Origin: an uncultured Algibacter sp.
GTDB lineage: Bacteria; Bacteroidota; Bacteroidia; Flavobacteriales; Flavobacteriaceae
Length of the DNA: 64,000 nt
Assembly: GCA_937958265.1 (NCBI GenBank)
Contig: CALGNX010000020.1
Span: forward strand, 1-64,000
Direction: 5' to 3'
Both the position numbers and the translations under genes were made by a program. Of this stretch, positions 1-10,344 are shown in pieces (position 1 is the stretch's first letter; every line of letters starts with the position of its first letter). Below the pieces are notes generated by a model that saw nothing but the letters and a program-made list of their open reading frames with translations, searched no databases and was not told where the DNA came from.

Positions 1-69
1 ATTCCGAACAGAGCAGTTAAGCCCATTTGCGCCGATGGTACTACGTTAGTGGGAGAGTAGGACGCCGCC
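1..69 (+). rRNA. rrf: 5S ribosomal RNA, 3' part (5' end outside window)
   Basis: attccgaacagagcagttaagcccatttgcgccgatggtactacgttagtgggagagtaggacgccgcc matches the conserved 3' portion of bacterial 5S rRNA; terminator follows directly. Confidence 0.93.
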
Positions 70-75
70 TTTTTT

Positions 76-110
76 AATCCTCAACAGATATCTGTTGAGG
101 ATTTTTTTTT
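76..110 (+). terminator. Rho-independent terminator of the rRNA operon
   Basis: AATCCTCAACAGA-TA-TCTGTTGAGGATT perfect stem followed by a T run. Confidence 0.9.
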
Positions 111-495
111 GCTCTAAACTTAAATAACTCCAGGTGAATACAAGTGATTTAGTGATCGAGACCAAAAAATGAAAAAAATATTTTGCTTTATTACGTGTGG
201 TTAACTGTTTGGTATTGATAGAAATTAGTGATTGAATACTGGTAATGTTTACCATTCTATTTGATGCTATAAGTTTAAATTTTCAAGAGACTTCTTAATT
301 ATTAATATAGATGCCTTTTTAATATAAAAATATGTGAAAAATACTTTAATGGCATATTCCTTTTATATTGTATTAGTTTGATTTATAGAATTTAAGAACT
401 ACTGTGTATTTATATAAGTTAATAACTCTTAATAACTCCATTGTAAAAGAGCTATTAAATTTTATATTTTGCATTGCTATTTATAAATTGATTAC

Positions 496-2784
496 ATGAA
501 AGTCTGTATTGCTGAAAAGCCAAGTGTTGCCCGGGAAATAGCTGCTGTATTGGGAGCTAATAATAAGTGCGATGGTTATTACGAGGGAAATGGCTACGCA
601 GTTACATATACATTTGGTCATTTATGTACTTTGAAAGAACCTGTAGATTATAAGTCTTATTGGAAAAGTTGGGATTTAAATAATTTACCAATGCTTCCTG
701 AGAAGTTTGAAATTAAAGTATCTTCAAACTCCGGTATTAAAAAACAGTTCAATATAGTGAAAAGTTTATTTGATAATGCCTCAGTTGTTATAAATTGTGG
801 TGATGCAGGCCAAGAAGGGGAGCTCATACAACGTTGGGTTATTAATGAAGCTCATTATAAAGGTGAAGTGCAGCGTTTATGGATTTCTTCATTAACTACA
901 GAAGCCATTAAAGAGGGGTTTCAAAATTTAAAACCCTCAAAAGATTACGATAATTTATATTATGCAGGATTTTCTAGGTCTATTGGCGATTGGTTATTAG
1001 GTATAAACGCTACACGATTATATACTGTCAAACATGGAGGTTATAAGCAAGTGTTATCTGTTGGGCGAGTACAAACACCAACATTAGCAATGGTTGTAAA
1101 TCGTTTTAAAGAGATAGAGAATTTTAAACCACAGCCATACTGGGAATTGCAAACACTTTATAGGGAAACATTTTTTAGTTATGAAGAGGGGCGTTTTTTC
1201 AAAAAGGAAGATGGGGAAGTTTTAGCAGTTAAAGTGAAAAAAAGTGATTTTGAAATAAAATCGATAACTAAAAAAAAGGGTAGGGAATATGCACCTAAAT
1301 TGTTTGACTTAACGGGCTTACAAGTGTATTGCAATACTAAATTTGGGTTTTCTGCAGATGAAACATTAAAAATAGTACAAGTTTTGTATGAGCGTAAAGT
1401 TGTTACTTACCCAAGGGTAGATACTACTTTTTTACCCAACGATGTTTATCCAAAAGTATCTGGTATTTTAAAAAAATTAACTAATTATGCAACGCTAACC
1501 CAACCGCTTTTGGGTAAAAAAATTAAAAAATCAACCAAAGTATTTAATGATAAAAAAGTAACAGACCATCATGCTATAATTCCTACAGGTATGCAAACTA
1601 GCTTACAGTACAATCAGCAGCAGGTTTACGATATTATAACTAAACGTTTTATTGCTGTTTTTTATGATGATTGTATGGTTTCAAATACTACAGTTTTGGG
1701 TCATGCCGCTAATGTGGTTTTTAAAACTACAGGTAAGGAAATTTTAGAAAAAGGGTGGCGTGTTGTTTTTGAAGATTCGGATAAGAAACAAAAAGAAACA
1801 GGTATATTACCAACTTTTATAAAAGGCGAAAATGGGCCGCATGAGCCTTCGTTTTTAGAGAAGGAAACAAAGCCTCCAAATCAATTTACAGAGGCAACCT
1901 TGTTACGGGCTATGGAAACTGCTGGTAAACAGGTAGATAATGACGAATTGCGAGATTTAATGAAGGAAAACGGTATTGGACGGCCATCTACCCGAGCGAA
2001 TATAATAGAAACACTTTTTAGGCGACAATACATAAAACGTAATAAAAAGCAGGTATTACCTACAGAAACAGGAATTCAATTAATAGATACCATTCAAAAT
2101 GATTTATTAAAATCGGCGGAACTTACGGGTTCTTGGGAAAAGCAATTAAAGGATATAGAAAAAGGTGAATTTACAGCTGGTGCATTTATTAGTAATATGA
2201 AGCGCATGGTAGACGCTTTGGTTTACGAGGTAAGAAGCGAAAAACGAGTTAATATCTCTCATGCGACTACATTAGAAAAGCGAGTAGATAAGGTTAAAGC
2301 CAAAAATGAAGCAGGTATTACGGCAGAAACTTGTCCGAAATGTAAGAAGGGGCGTATTATAAAAGGTAAAACTGCCTATGGTTGTAGCCAATATAAGTTT
2401 GGCTGTGGTTTTGTTATGCCTTTTACTTTTTACAAAAAAAAGATTTCTGAAAAGCAATTTATCAGACTATTAAAAAAAGGATCGACAGTTAACTTAAAGG
2501 GCTTTAAAACAGACGCGGGAACCGTAGAAGGTTTAATACGATTGGATAATGAAATTAAACTAAAACTAGAGCCCAAACAAGTTAAAATAAAAACACCATC
2601 AAAGGTATTGTTATGTCCTAAATGTAAAAAAGGAAACGTTATTAAAGGTAAAACGGCTTACGGTTGTACAGCTTACAAATTTGGCTGCGATTTTACAGTG
2701 TCTTTTGATGTTGTTAGGCAAAAAATTAATGGACAAATACCAACTATAGCACTTGTACATAGTATTTTAAAAGCCTCGGTTTAG
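496..2784 (+). CDS. topB: DNA topoisomerase III (type IA) with two C-terminal zinc-ribbon repeats
   Basis: N-terminal Toprim motif MKVCIAEKPSVAREIA, GRVQTPTL, YPRVDTTFL catalytic Tyr region; CPKCKKG...YGC..YKFGC repeated twice at C-terminus. Confidence 0.95.
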   Translation: MKVCIAEKPSVAREIAAVLGANNKCDGYYEGNGYAVTYTFGHLCTLKEPVDYKSYWKSWDLNNLPMLPEKFEIKVSSNSGIKKQFNIVKSLFDNASVVINCGDAGQEGELIQRWVINEAHYKGEVQRLWISSLTTEAIKEGFQNLKPSKDYDNLYYAGFSRSIGDWLLGINATRLYTVKHGGYKQVLSVGRVQTPTLAMVVNRFKEIENFKPQPYWELQTLYRETFFSYEEGRFFKKEDGEVLAVKVKKSDFEIKSITKKKGREYAPKLFDLTGLQVYCNTKFGFSADETLKIVQVLYERKVVTYPRVDTTFLPNDVYPKVSGILKKLTNYATLTQPLLGKKIKKSTKVFNDKKVTDHHAIIPTGMQTSLQYNQQQVYDIITKRFIAVFYDDCMVSNTTVLGHAANVVFKTTGKEILEKGWRVVFEDSDKKQKETGILPTFIKGENGPHEPSFLEKETKPPNQFTEATLLRAMETAGKQVDNDELRDLMKENGIGRPSTRANIIETLFRRQYIKRNKKQVLPTETGIQLIDTIQNDLLKSAELTGSWEKQLKDIEKGEFTAGAFISNMKRMVDALVYEVRSEKRVNISHATTLEKRVDKVKAKNEAGITAETCPKCKKGRIIKGKTAYGCSQYKFGCGFVMPFTFYKKKISEKQFIRLLKKGSTVNLKGFKTDAGTVEGLIRLDNEIKLKLEPKQVKIKTPSKVLLCPKCKKGNVIKGKTAYGCTAYKFGCDFTVSFDVVRQKINGQIPTIALVHSILKASV

Positions 2785-2853
2785 AAGCATAAGCATTGTT
2801 TTTAAAGGGGTTAATTTGTTTTAATTAAATACAAAAAATATTTTAAGTTTTTT

Positions 2854-3441
2854 ATGGTTTTTAAAGCATCTTTACACAAACATTTTAAAATCTTTAAACC
2901 GTTTGGTTATTTAAGTCAGTTTTCTAGTAATGACTCCAAGCAACAGTCTAAAAAATTTCTTGGGAGTTTGTATGATTTCCCTGTGGGTATTATGGCTATT
3001 GGGCGTCTGGACGAACCGTCTGAGGGCTTGTTATTATTAACTACAGATGGAAAGGTGAGTGCAGAAATAAATAGCCGAAAGATAGAAAAAGAGTATTATG
3101 CCCAGGTTGATGGTATTATTACAAAAACAGCTATAAATCAATTAAAAAATGGTGTAGATATAAGTGTTGATGGAGCTGTTTATTCCACAAAACCTTGTGA
3201 GGTGTTTAAATTAAATTCGACTCCTATTTTGCCTCCTCGAGGAAAAAAAATTAGGGACGATAGGCATGGCCCAACATCATGGTTGTCTATCACTTTAAAA
3301 GAAGGTAAATTTAGGCAGGTTAGAAAAATGACTTCGGTAGTAGGTTTTCCAACATTACGGTTAGTTCGGGTTCGGGTAGGAATAATGCATATAAATACAA
3401 TGCAAGCAGGTGATGTAACTGAGGTTGATACTTTTTTTTAG
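2854..3441 (+). CDS. rRNA large subunit pseudouridine synthase (RluE/RsuA family)
   Basis: GRLDEPSEGLLLLTTDG catalytic Asp motif, EKEYYAQVDG, EGKFRQVRKM. Confidence 0.9.
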   Translation: MVFKASLHKHFKIFKPFGYLSQFSSNDSKQQSKKFLGSLYDFPVGIMAIGRLDEPSEGLLLLTTDGKVSAEINSRKIEKEYYAQVDGIITKTAINQLKNGVDISVDGAVYSTKPCEVFKLNSTPILPPRGKKIRDDRHGPTSWLSITLKEGKFRQVRKMTSVVGFPTLRLVRVRVGIMHINTMQAGDVTEVDTFF

Positions 3442-3618
3442 AAATAAACGAAAACTTTTACAGTTATATCTTTTTAATACTAGATGCTATTTTTTAAATT
3501 TTAAGTAGTTATTAGTAATGTATAATTCAAAGTGTTTTACGAAATATTAACGTGAAGTGGCACAATTATCAATGCATTGCATTTATAATATTTTTTTTTA
3601 TTAATGTTTTGTTGATTA

Positions 3619-3773
3619 GCGTTAGGGATTGTAGTGGAAATCCTTTTTGTGCTTTATCGTAAACCATAGGAAATTAGTGGTTTTTAGTTTATTGTATGTT
3701 TTGTAAGCTATACAAATTATTTGGGCACAATAAAGATTGTAACGTAAAGCGCGACCCTTTTCGGGTAACGCCC
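3619..3773 (+). repeat. Dispersed intergenic element, copy 1 (forward, long variable centre)
   Basis: Starts GCGTTAGGGATTGTAGTGGAAATCC and ends TGTAACGTAAAGCGCGACCCTTTTCGGGTAACGCCC, as in copies at 24518, 42882 and 50233. Confidence 0.8.
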
Positions 3774-3814
3774 AAATAATTTTCATTGGCCTTTTGCTGT
3801 GGCTTAAAATTTGT

Positions 3815-3822
3815 TACATTTG
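3815..3822 (+). promoter_or_regulatory. Candidate Bacteroidetes -7 box (TACATTTG)
   Basis: Matches TAnnTTTG consensus; TTTTG ~18 bp upstream; 8 bp before the ATG at 3831. Confidence 0.45.
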
Positions 3823-3830
3823 GTGGTTAT

Positions 3831-5885
3831 ATGAAAGATTTTATAAATAAATTTTATAAAAACCACACCTTAATATATAAGGTTTTACTTTTTATTTGTA
3901 CTACAATATTGATTGTGCACTTGTTTCCTAAAAGTGGAAAATTTAAGTACAGTTTTGAAAATGGTAAGCCATGGCAGTCTGAAAGTTTACAGGCACCTTT
4001 TGATTTTGCAATTAGAAAATCTGATGAAGAGGTTACTGGAGAAAAAGCACAAATTACTGAAAAAGCGATACTTTATTTTAATATTGATAATGCCATACAG
4101 GAGCATGTTATGGCTGTATATAAAGATCAATTTAAAGCCACATTTTCTGACACATTACCTCGATTAGTTTCCAAAGAACTCTTTAGTGTGGGGAAAATAA
4201 TGCTTGATGAGTTATATAGGTATGGTGTATTAACCGAAGATTATAACTATTCTGATGAACGATTAATTGTTATTTTGGATGGTAGGGAGAAGAAAAAAGA
4301 TGGTATATATTTGAATTTGTTTGAGCAAAATGCCGTTACTACACTTATTGATAAAGTACTTAAAAAACAACGTTTATTAAATTTTAAAACCGATTTTGTT
4401 GCACTTTTTTTCGATTTAATACAGCCTAATTTAACACTAGATAAAACATTTACAGATAATGCACTAAAGGATGAGTTAAGTAGGGTTTCCTTTACTAGAG
4501 GTAGTGTTGCAAAGGAAACTTTAATAATTTCCAAGGGCGAGGTTGTTGAGGGTAATAAATATCAAATTTTGAAATCCTTACGTGCGGAATACGAATCGCA
4601 GGTTTGGAATAAAGCTAACTATAATTGGATTGTTTTTGCTTATACACTTTTGGTGGCTTTAGCTTTACTTATGCTGTTGCTGTTTTTACAAAAATATAGA
4701 ATGGCTGTTTTTGAGAACAATGCGAAGGTTACTTTTATATTTTTTAATATTGTTTTAATGATTTTTATTAGCACCTTGGTAGTAAATTACAATTCCAAGT
4801 ACATATATGTGGTGCCTATATGTATTTTACCATTAATTTTTAAAGCTTTTTTTGATGCCCGTTTAGGCTTGTTTGCTCACGTGCTTACAGTACTTTTATT
4901 AGGCTTTATTGTACCTAATAGTTATGAGTATGTATTTTTACAAATAATAGCGGGTATTGTTACTATATTAACTGTCTCTGAGCTATATAAACGGGCTAAC
5001 TTATTTATTTCGGTAGGGCAGATTACGCTTATATACATTATTGCTTATTTTGCTTTTTTTGTAATACATGAGGGGAGTGTTGATGCATTAAAGTGGGAAA
5101 CATTTATTTGGTTTATTTTATGTGGCTTAGCTACGTTATTTGTACAGCCTTTAATTTATGTTTTTGAAAAAATTTTTGGTCTAGTAAGTGATGTATCACT
5201 TTTGGAATTATCTGATACGAACTCGAAATTATTAAAAGAGTTATCTAATAAAGCGCCCGGTACATTTCACCACTCTTTGAATGTGGCAAATTTGGCAGAA
5301 GCATCTGCTAACGAAATAGGAGCAAATGCTATGTTAGTTAGAGTAGGAGCGTTGTATCATGATATTGGCAAGATGAAAAATCCAACGTTCTATACAGAAA
5401 ACCAATCTACAGGTATTAATCCGCACGACGAATTATCTTCTAGAGAGAGTGCTGCAATTATTATAGACCATGTTATTAACGGTATTGAAATTGCAAGAAA
5501 AAATAATTTACCAGATAGGGTTATTGATTTTATACGCACCCACCATGGTACAAGTGTTGTTTATTATTTTTATATGCAGGAGAAAAAGGATTATCCGGCG
5601 GATGATGTGGATGTTTTAGGTTTTAGTTATCCAGGGCCTAAGCCCTTTAGTAAAGAAACTGCTATTTTAATGATGTGTGATAGTATTGAGGCGGCATCTA
5701 AAAGTTTAAAAGAGCCTACATCTAAAAAAATAGAGGCTTTTGTTGAAAAAATTATAAATAAACAAATTAAAGATGATCAATTTTTAAATGCAGATATTAC
5801 TTTTAAAGAAATTCAAGCTATTAAAAAAGTGCTAAAGCACAAGCTAGCAAACATTTACCATTTGAGAATTGAATATCCTGAATAA
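3831..5885 (+). CDS. 7TM-HD family (PgpH-like) phosphohydrolase, probable cyclic dinucleotide phosphodiesterase; ORF track start 3786, internal ATG 3831 preferred
   Basis: Extracellular 7TMR-HDED-like region, multiple TM helices, then HD domain (PGTFHHSLNVANLAE, YHDIGKM, THHGTSVVYYFY). Confidence 0.9.
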   Translation: MKDFINKFYKNHTLIYKVLLFICTTILIVHLFPKSGKFKYSFENGKPWQSESLQAPFDFAIRKSDEEVTGEKAQITEKAILYFNIDNAIQEHVMAVYKDQFKATFSDTLPRLVSKELFSVGKIMLDELYRYGVLTEDYNYSDERLIVILDGREKKKDGIYLNLFEQNAVTTLIDKVLKKQRLLNFKTDFVALFFDLIQPNLTLDKTFTDNALKDELSRVSFTRGSVAKETLIISKGEVVEGNKYQILKSLRAEYESQVWNKANYNWIVFAYTLLVALALLMLLLFLQKYRMAVFENNAKVTFIFFNIVLMIFISTLVVNYNSKYIYVVPICILPLIFKAFFDARLGLFAHVLTVLLLGFIVPNSYEYVFLQIIAGIVTILTVSELYKRANLFISVGQITLIYIIAYFAFFVIHEGSVDALKWETFIWFILCGLATLFVQPLIYVFEKIFGLVSDVSLLELSDTNSKLLKELSNKAPGTFHHSLNVANLAEASANEIGANAMLVRVGALYHDIGKMKNPTFYTENQSTGINPHDELSSRESAAIIIDHVINGIEIARKNNLPDRVIDFIRTHHGTSVVYYFYMQEKKDYPADDVDVLGFSYPGPKPFSKETAILMMCDSIEAASKSLKEPTSKKIEAFVEKIINKQIKDDQFLNADITFKEIQAIKKVLKHKLANIYHLRIEYPE

Positions 5886-5992
5886 AATATTAAAAAAAAA
5901 CAAAAAATACTTGTGTAGTTTAAGATGAAAGCATAAATTTGCAACCGCATTTAGGATATGCGAAACGTTCATATTTTAATAGTTATTATTTT

Positions 5993-6080
5993 GGAGAGGT
6001 GCCTGAGTGGCCGAAAGGAACGGTTTGCTAAATCGTCGTACCCCAAAAGGGTACCCGGGGTTCGAATCCCCGTCTCTCCG
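5993..6080 (+). tRNA. tRNA-Ser (anticodon GCT)
   Basis: GGAGAGG...TCTCTCC acceptor stem, TTGCTAA anticodon loop, long variable arm, GGTTCGAATCC T arm. Confidence 0.95.
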
Positions 6081-6196
6081 CAATATAGCAAGATCAATTT
6101 TAATAGCTTTCTAAGCGCTATTAAAATTGTGGGTAAGTCCAGTATCATGTTATTGCTAACGGATAATTGAAATAATGTATTTCAAGATAGCCAATT

Positions 6197-6271
6197 CGGG
6201 GTGTAGCGTAGCCCGGTTATCGCGCCACGTTTGGGACGTGGAGGCCGCAGGTTCGAATCCTGCCACCCCGA
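6197..6271 (+). tRNA. tRNA-Pro (anticodon TGG)
   Basis: CGGGGTG...CACCCCG acceptor stem, TTTGGGA anticodon loop, GGTTCGAATCC T arm. Confidence 0.95.
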
Positions 6272-6272
6272 C

Positions 6273-6308
6273 AAAAAAGCCTTGCATATTATGCAGGGCT
6301 TTTTTATT
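6273..6308 (+). terminator. Rho-independent terminator after the tRNA pair
   Basis: AAAAAAGCCTTGCAT-ATT-ATGCAGGGCTTTTTT hairpin. Confidence 0.85.
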
Positions 6309-6768
6309 TTTAAAATTTTATAGTTGTTTTTTCTTGTAAATAAGTACGGATAAAGTAAAAGCAGCATAAATTACTTTACCTCTTTGGCTTTTCTTTTTTT
6401 TTATAAAAATATAAACCGTACCTAATACAATATTTTATATACAGAAAAAGTAGTTGTTTCTCTTATCGGGCGCTGCAAATACAGAAATGTTTAAGTTATA
6501 AAATTATTTTTTTGCTTTTCTTATTTAAAGTTAATGTAAATCGTGTTTAAGTTAATGTAATGCTTTGTAAATATTTAGATTTACAAGAATAAAACACAAT
6601 GCTTTGTTAGGTTGAGTCTAGGGTTTAAAACGTGCAAAACAAAAGTCTATAATTATGTTTGTGTTATATTGAAAAAATTTAGATTTCTCTTATGTAATGT
6701 GTTTTATGGGTGTTTAAGGGTTAGGAGGTTTTTTTAATGCCTTATGAATTAACAATACATAGTAATAA

Positions 6769-7695
6769 ATGGTAAAAGAAAAACAGAAGGATAGCTTTAA
6801 AATTAAACATTTGCCAACTTTAATTATAGATACTTACAAAGCTTGGAATGCAGACGATCCTTTTAGGTTAAGCGCTGTTGTTGCCTATTATGCTGTGCTT
6901 TCGTTACCGGGACTTTTGGTTATTATAATTAATTTAGTAGGTTCGGTTTGGGGTGTAGAAATTGTTCAAGGGCAATTAACAGCTGAGATTTCTCAAGCAT
7001 TGGGTAGCGATGCAGCAGAATCTATAAAAACGATGATGTTAGAAACTCAAAATGAAGAAAAAAGTACACTGGCTACAATTCTTGGTCTTGGTACTTTAAT
7101 ATTTGGTGCTACTGGTGTTTTTTATCATTTACAATTATCGCTTAATCAAATCTGGAAAATTGTACCAAACAATAATGCTAGTATCACAAAAATGTTGTTG
7201 GATAGAACACGTAGCTTTGCATTTATTATTGCAATTGGTTTTTTATTGTTAATTAGTTTTTTAGTGACTACGGCAATTTCAACTTTAAATCTTTATATCA
7301 GAAGTATTTTTCCAGATATTATTGTTTACATTGCTTTTGTTCTCGATGTATTAGTTTCTATTGGTATTATAACAGTGCTTTTTGCCTTAATGTTCCGGTA
7401 TTTGCCGGATTTAAAAATTAAATGGAAAACGGTGTGGTTGGGGGCTTTTATTACTGCTATATTATTTGTTTTTGGTAAATTTCTTTTAGGTTTATATTTT
7501 GGAGAAACCAATCCAGGATCTACTTATGGTGCAGCCGGTACTATTGTTTTAGTGTTACTTTGGGTGTCATACTCATGTTTAATTTTATTTTTTGGTGCCG
7601 AGTTTACTTATGTTTACGCAAAACGCTATGGATTAGGTATACTTGCAAAGGCTAATAGTAATAAAAACAGTAGTGATAAAGAAAGGTATATTTAG
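6769..7695 (+). CDS. YihY/virulence factor BrkB family membrane protein
   Basis: FRLSAVVAYYAVLSLPGLL, TGVFYHLQLSLNQIW, GSTYGAAGTIVLVLLWVSYS typical of YihY/BrkB. Confidence 0.9.
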   Translation: MVKEKQKDSFKIKHLPTLIIDTYKAWNADDPFRLSAVVAYYAVLSLPGLLVIIINLVGSVWGVEIVQGQLTAEISQALGSDAAESIKTMMLETQNEEKSTLATILGLGTLIFGATGVFYHLQLSLNQIWKIVPNNNASITKMLLDRTRSFAFIIAIGFLLLISFLVTTAISTLNLYIRSIFPDIIVYIAFVLDVLVSIGIITVLFALMFRYLPDLKIKWKTVWLGAFITAILFVFGKFLLGLYFGETNPGSTYGAAGTIVLVLLWVSYSCLILFFGAEFTYVYAKRYGLGILAKANSNKNSSDKERYI

Positions 7696-8002
7696 TTTTT
7701 TATAACTATAGAGGTATCTTCTGATAGTAGTTACGAAATTATTTGATGTCAATTAAGGTTTTAATGTTCTATTGTTAAGTTGAGCTGTCTTTTGTTTAAA
7801 TGAATGATAGGTTAAAATGTTTTCTTAGCGCCTTTTTCTTTTAAAGGTAGAAATAGAGGTAACTAATTAAATGTGAAATTTGTAATTTGTGTTGTTATTA
7901 TTATACGTTAAATTTTTTTAATTGTACTGTAAGCTCTAAATCGCTTTTGTTTTTATATATAAAGACAACTAATAAAATTATTTTTTAATAGGGTGTGGTT
8001 TA

Positions 8003-8042
8003 AAAAAAAGAGCTATTTCTAAAGCTAGAAATGTCCTTTTTT
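8003..8042 (-). terminator. Probable terminator downstream of the CsbD-like gene
   Basis: ATTTCTA-aagc-TAGAAAT stem; minus strand reads into CTCTTTTTTTT. Confidence 0.5.
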
Positions 8043-8080
8043 ATTTTGAAATAAGAAATAATTTAAGAATATAAAATCCT

Positions 8081-8266
8081 TTATAACTCTGAGATTTCTT
8101 TTTTTAATTCCTCTATTTTTTTTCCAGTTTTCTCTTGTACTTTTCCTAGCATATCATCAAATTGGCCTTCTGTATATTTTAAGTCATCATCTGTTAAATC
8201 TCCATATTTTTGCTTTAATTTTCCTTTTATTTGTTTCCAGTTTCCTTCTAATTGATTCAAATTCAT
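8081..8266 (-). CDS. CsbD family stress-response protein
   Basis: MNLNQLEGNWKQIKGKLKQKYGDLTDDDLKYTEGQFDDMLGKVQEKTGK is a canonical CsbD-like sequence. Confidence 0.93.
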   Translation of the reverse strand: MNLNQLEGNWKQIKGKLKQKYGDLTDDDLKYTEGQFDDMLGKVQEKTGKKIEELKKEISEL

Positions 8267-8842
8267 AATATTTCTTTTTTAAGTTATGGCTCTAAATTAC
8301 AATAAATGGTAGTGTTGGTTTAGCTTAAATAAAGTGTAACTTAACGCTATTAATAAAGTTTATTTGGCATTCAAAGTAATAATTAGGAATTAAGTTTTAA
8401 TTATATGGAAGTTATAAATAGTTTTAGGCACAAATAAGATTCGTTAAAAAGTTTCTAAAAAAGTTAATAATTAATGTTTTTAGGGTATCTATATCAAATA
8501 TTTAAAAGCATATTTACAGAAAATATTTTTGTTTCAAAAGAGGTTTTAAAGAATATACTGTATAAATTATGGTAAAGTATTTAGTATTTGTTTTATTATT
8601 TTATAAAGCGTTAATCTGTTAATTTTCAAAATAGACTAATAATTTTAAGATATGTATCTAACAGTACCAATACGTTTTATGTGCGGCTATATTTCAAAAT
8701 ATAGCATCACATAAAACTATGTTAAGTTTTCTCTTTTTTATTTGGTTAATAAATAATAGAAATTTAACAGAGAATATTAAACCTAAAAAATTAAAGTTAT
8801 GGGTTTAAGGTTGAAAATTAATGATTGATAAATTAAATTAAT

Positions 8843-9865
8843 ATGAAAGTTATTGATGCTAAAATAATTCGGCAAATATTTATATTGCTATTAATAGGCC
8901 TTATTGGGGGACTAATATTTATGGAAATGTTACCCTATTTATCTGGTGTTTTAGGTGCTATTATTATGTATGTTTTATTTCGAACTGTAATGATAAAATT
9001 AGTAAAACATGGGTGGCATCCTAATTTAGCTGCAGTTGTGTTAATGTTTCTATCTTTTATTGTTATTTTATTACCTGTAGTAGGTATAATATTAATGTTA
9101 GGTAGTAAAGTAAGTATGGTGGTTGCTAAGTCTGAAAAAGTAATTAATGTTTTAGAAAAACGCCTTAGTGGTATTGAGCAACGGTTTGGGTACGATATTA
9201 CTTCTCAAATAGATACGACAGCTATTTCTAGCTGGATTTCCAATAGTTTACAAGGTTTAGCTGGTGGAACTTTTACCACATTTATAAGTATTTCAATAAT
9301 GTATTTTTTATTATTCTTTATGTTAACCAACCGTAAAAAATTGAAAGACTCGTTATTTCAATATATTCCAATTAGTGAGTCTAGTTTAAAAATTATAGGA
9401 GGTGAGACGCGGCAAATGGTTCGGGCTAATGCTTTGGGAATTCCTTTGGTTGCCATAGCACAGGGTATTGTTTCTGTTATTGGGTTTTTTATTTTTGGGG
9501 TAGAGAGTCCTTTTTTTTGGGCAGTTTTAGTAACCTTTGGCTCAATGATCCCATTTGTAGGAAGTTTATTGGGGACTATTCCTTTATTTGTTTTAATGCT
9601 TTCTAATGGTAATGTTTTTCAAGCCTACGGTATTTTAATTTACGGTATAGTGGTTGTAGGATCTACAGATAATGTTATACGCTTATTTGTACTTCAAAAG
9701 TTAGACGATGTACACCCGTTAATTACTCTTATAGGTGTTATTGTTGGCTTGCCTTTATTTGGGTTCGTAGGTCTTATATTTGGTCCTTTAATGGTTAGTT
9801 TATTTTTAATTATTATTCGCATTTATAAAAAAGAATACGCTCAAGATGAAGAGGGGATTTTGTAA
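8843..9865 (+). CDS. AI-2E family transporter (PerM/YdiK family)
   Basis: Polytopic protein with MIPFVGSLLGTIPLF and GFVGLIFGPLMVSLF motifs. Confidence 0.9.
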   Translation: MKVIDAKIIRQIFILLLIGLIGGLIFMEMLPYLSGVLGAIIMYVLFRTVMIKLVKHGWHPNLAAVVLMFLSFIVILLPVVGIILMLGSKVSMVVAKSEKVINVLEKRLSGIEQRFGYDITSQIDTTAISSWISNSLQGLAGGTFTTFISISIMYFLLFFMLTNRKKLKDSLFQYIPISESSLKIIGGETRQMVRANALGIPLVAIAQGIVSVIGFFIFGVESPFFWAVLVTFGSMIPFVGSLLGTIPLFVLMLSNGNVFQAYGILIYGIVVVGSTDNVIRLFVLQKLDDVHPLITLIGVIVGLPLFGFVGLIFGPLMVSLFLIIIRIYKKEYAQDEEGIL

Positions 9866-10344
9866 ATTAATTTATAGTTATAAATGTAAAACATGCTTAA
9901 TAACAGCATGGAAACGTTTAAAGAAAAAAGCTTGCTTATTTTTAGTAATTTATAGGGATTATTTAGGATTAAACAATACTTTATTATTTCCTCCGTTGTT
10001 CATTTGTAAATTTAGAATTATTAAAATTTTCATGTTTTGTTAAAATAATTTAGTTTTTATAACTGTTATTTAGTGTAAACGGTTTTTATACGGGTAACAT
10101 GAACTTTTAAAACTTGCACACACTTAATAATGAGAACATTATTTTCTTAAATACAAGAAAAAATTGCTTTTTCTATTTTTAAACCCTAAAAAAACACTTT
10201 TTAACAAATATTTTGTGTTTTTCTTTCGGTATAAGTTAAGTTTGTGATTATTAAGTAAATAACAGTGTGGAGTCGTTTTTTTAATGTACTAGTAAAAACG
10301 TGAATACACTAAATAAAAATATATTTTAAACTAAACTTTATAAC

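Noticed and set aside
46-255. 69-aa minus-strand ORF
   Set aside because: Overlaps the 5S rRNA end and its terminator; no recognisable domain.
5958-6367. Two ORFs (5958..6170 +, 6182..6367 -) across the tRNA-Ser/tRNA-Pro region
   Set aside because: They are translations through tRNA genes, the terminator and flanking AT-rich DNA.
9846-10043. 65-aa plus-strand ORF after the AI-2E transporter
   Set aside because: Overlaps the end of the preceding CDS, low-complexity composition, no family resemblance.
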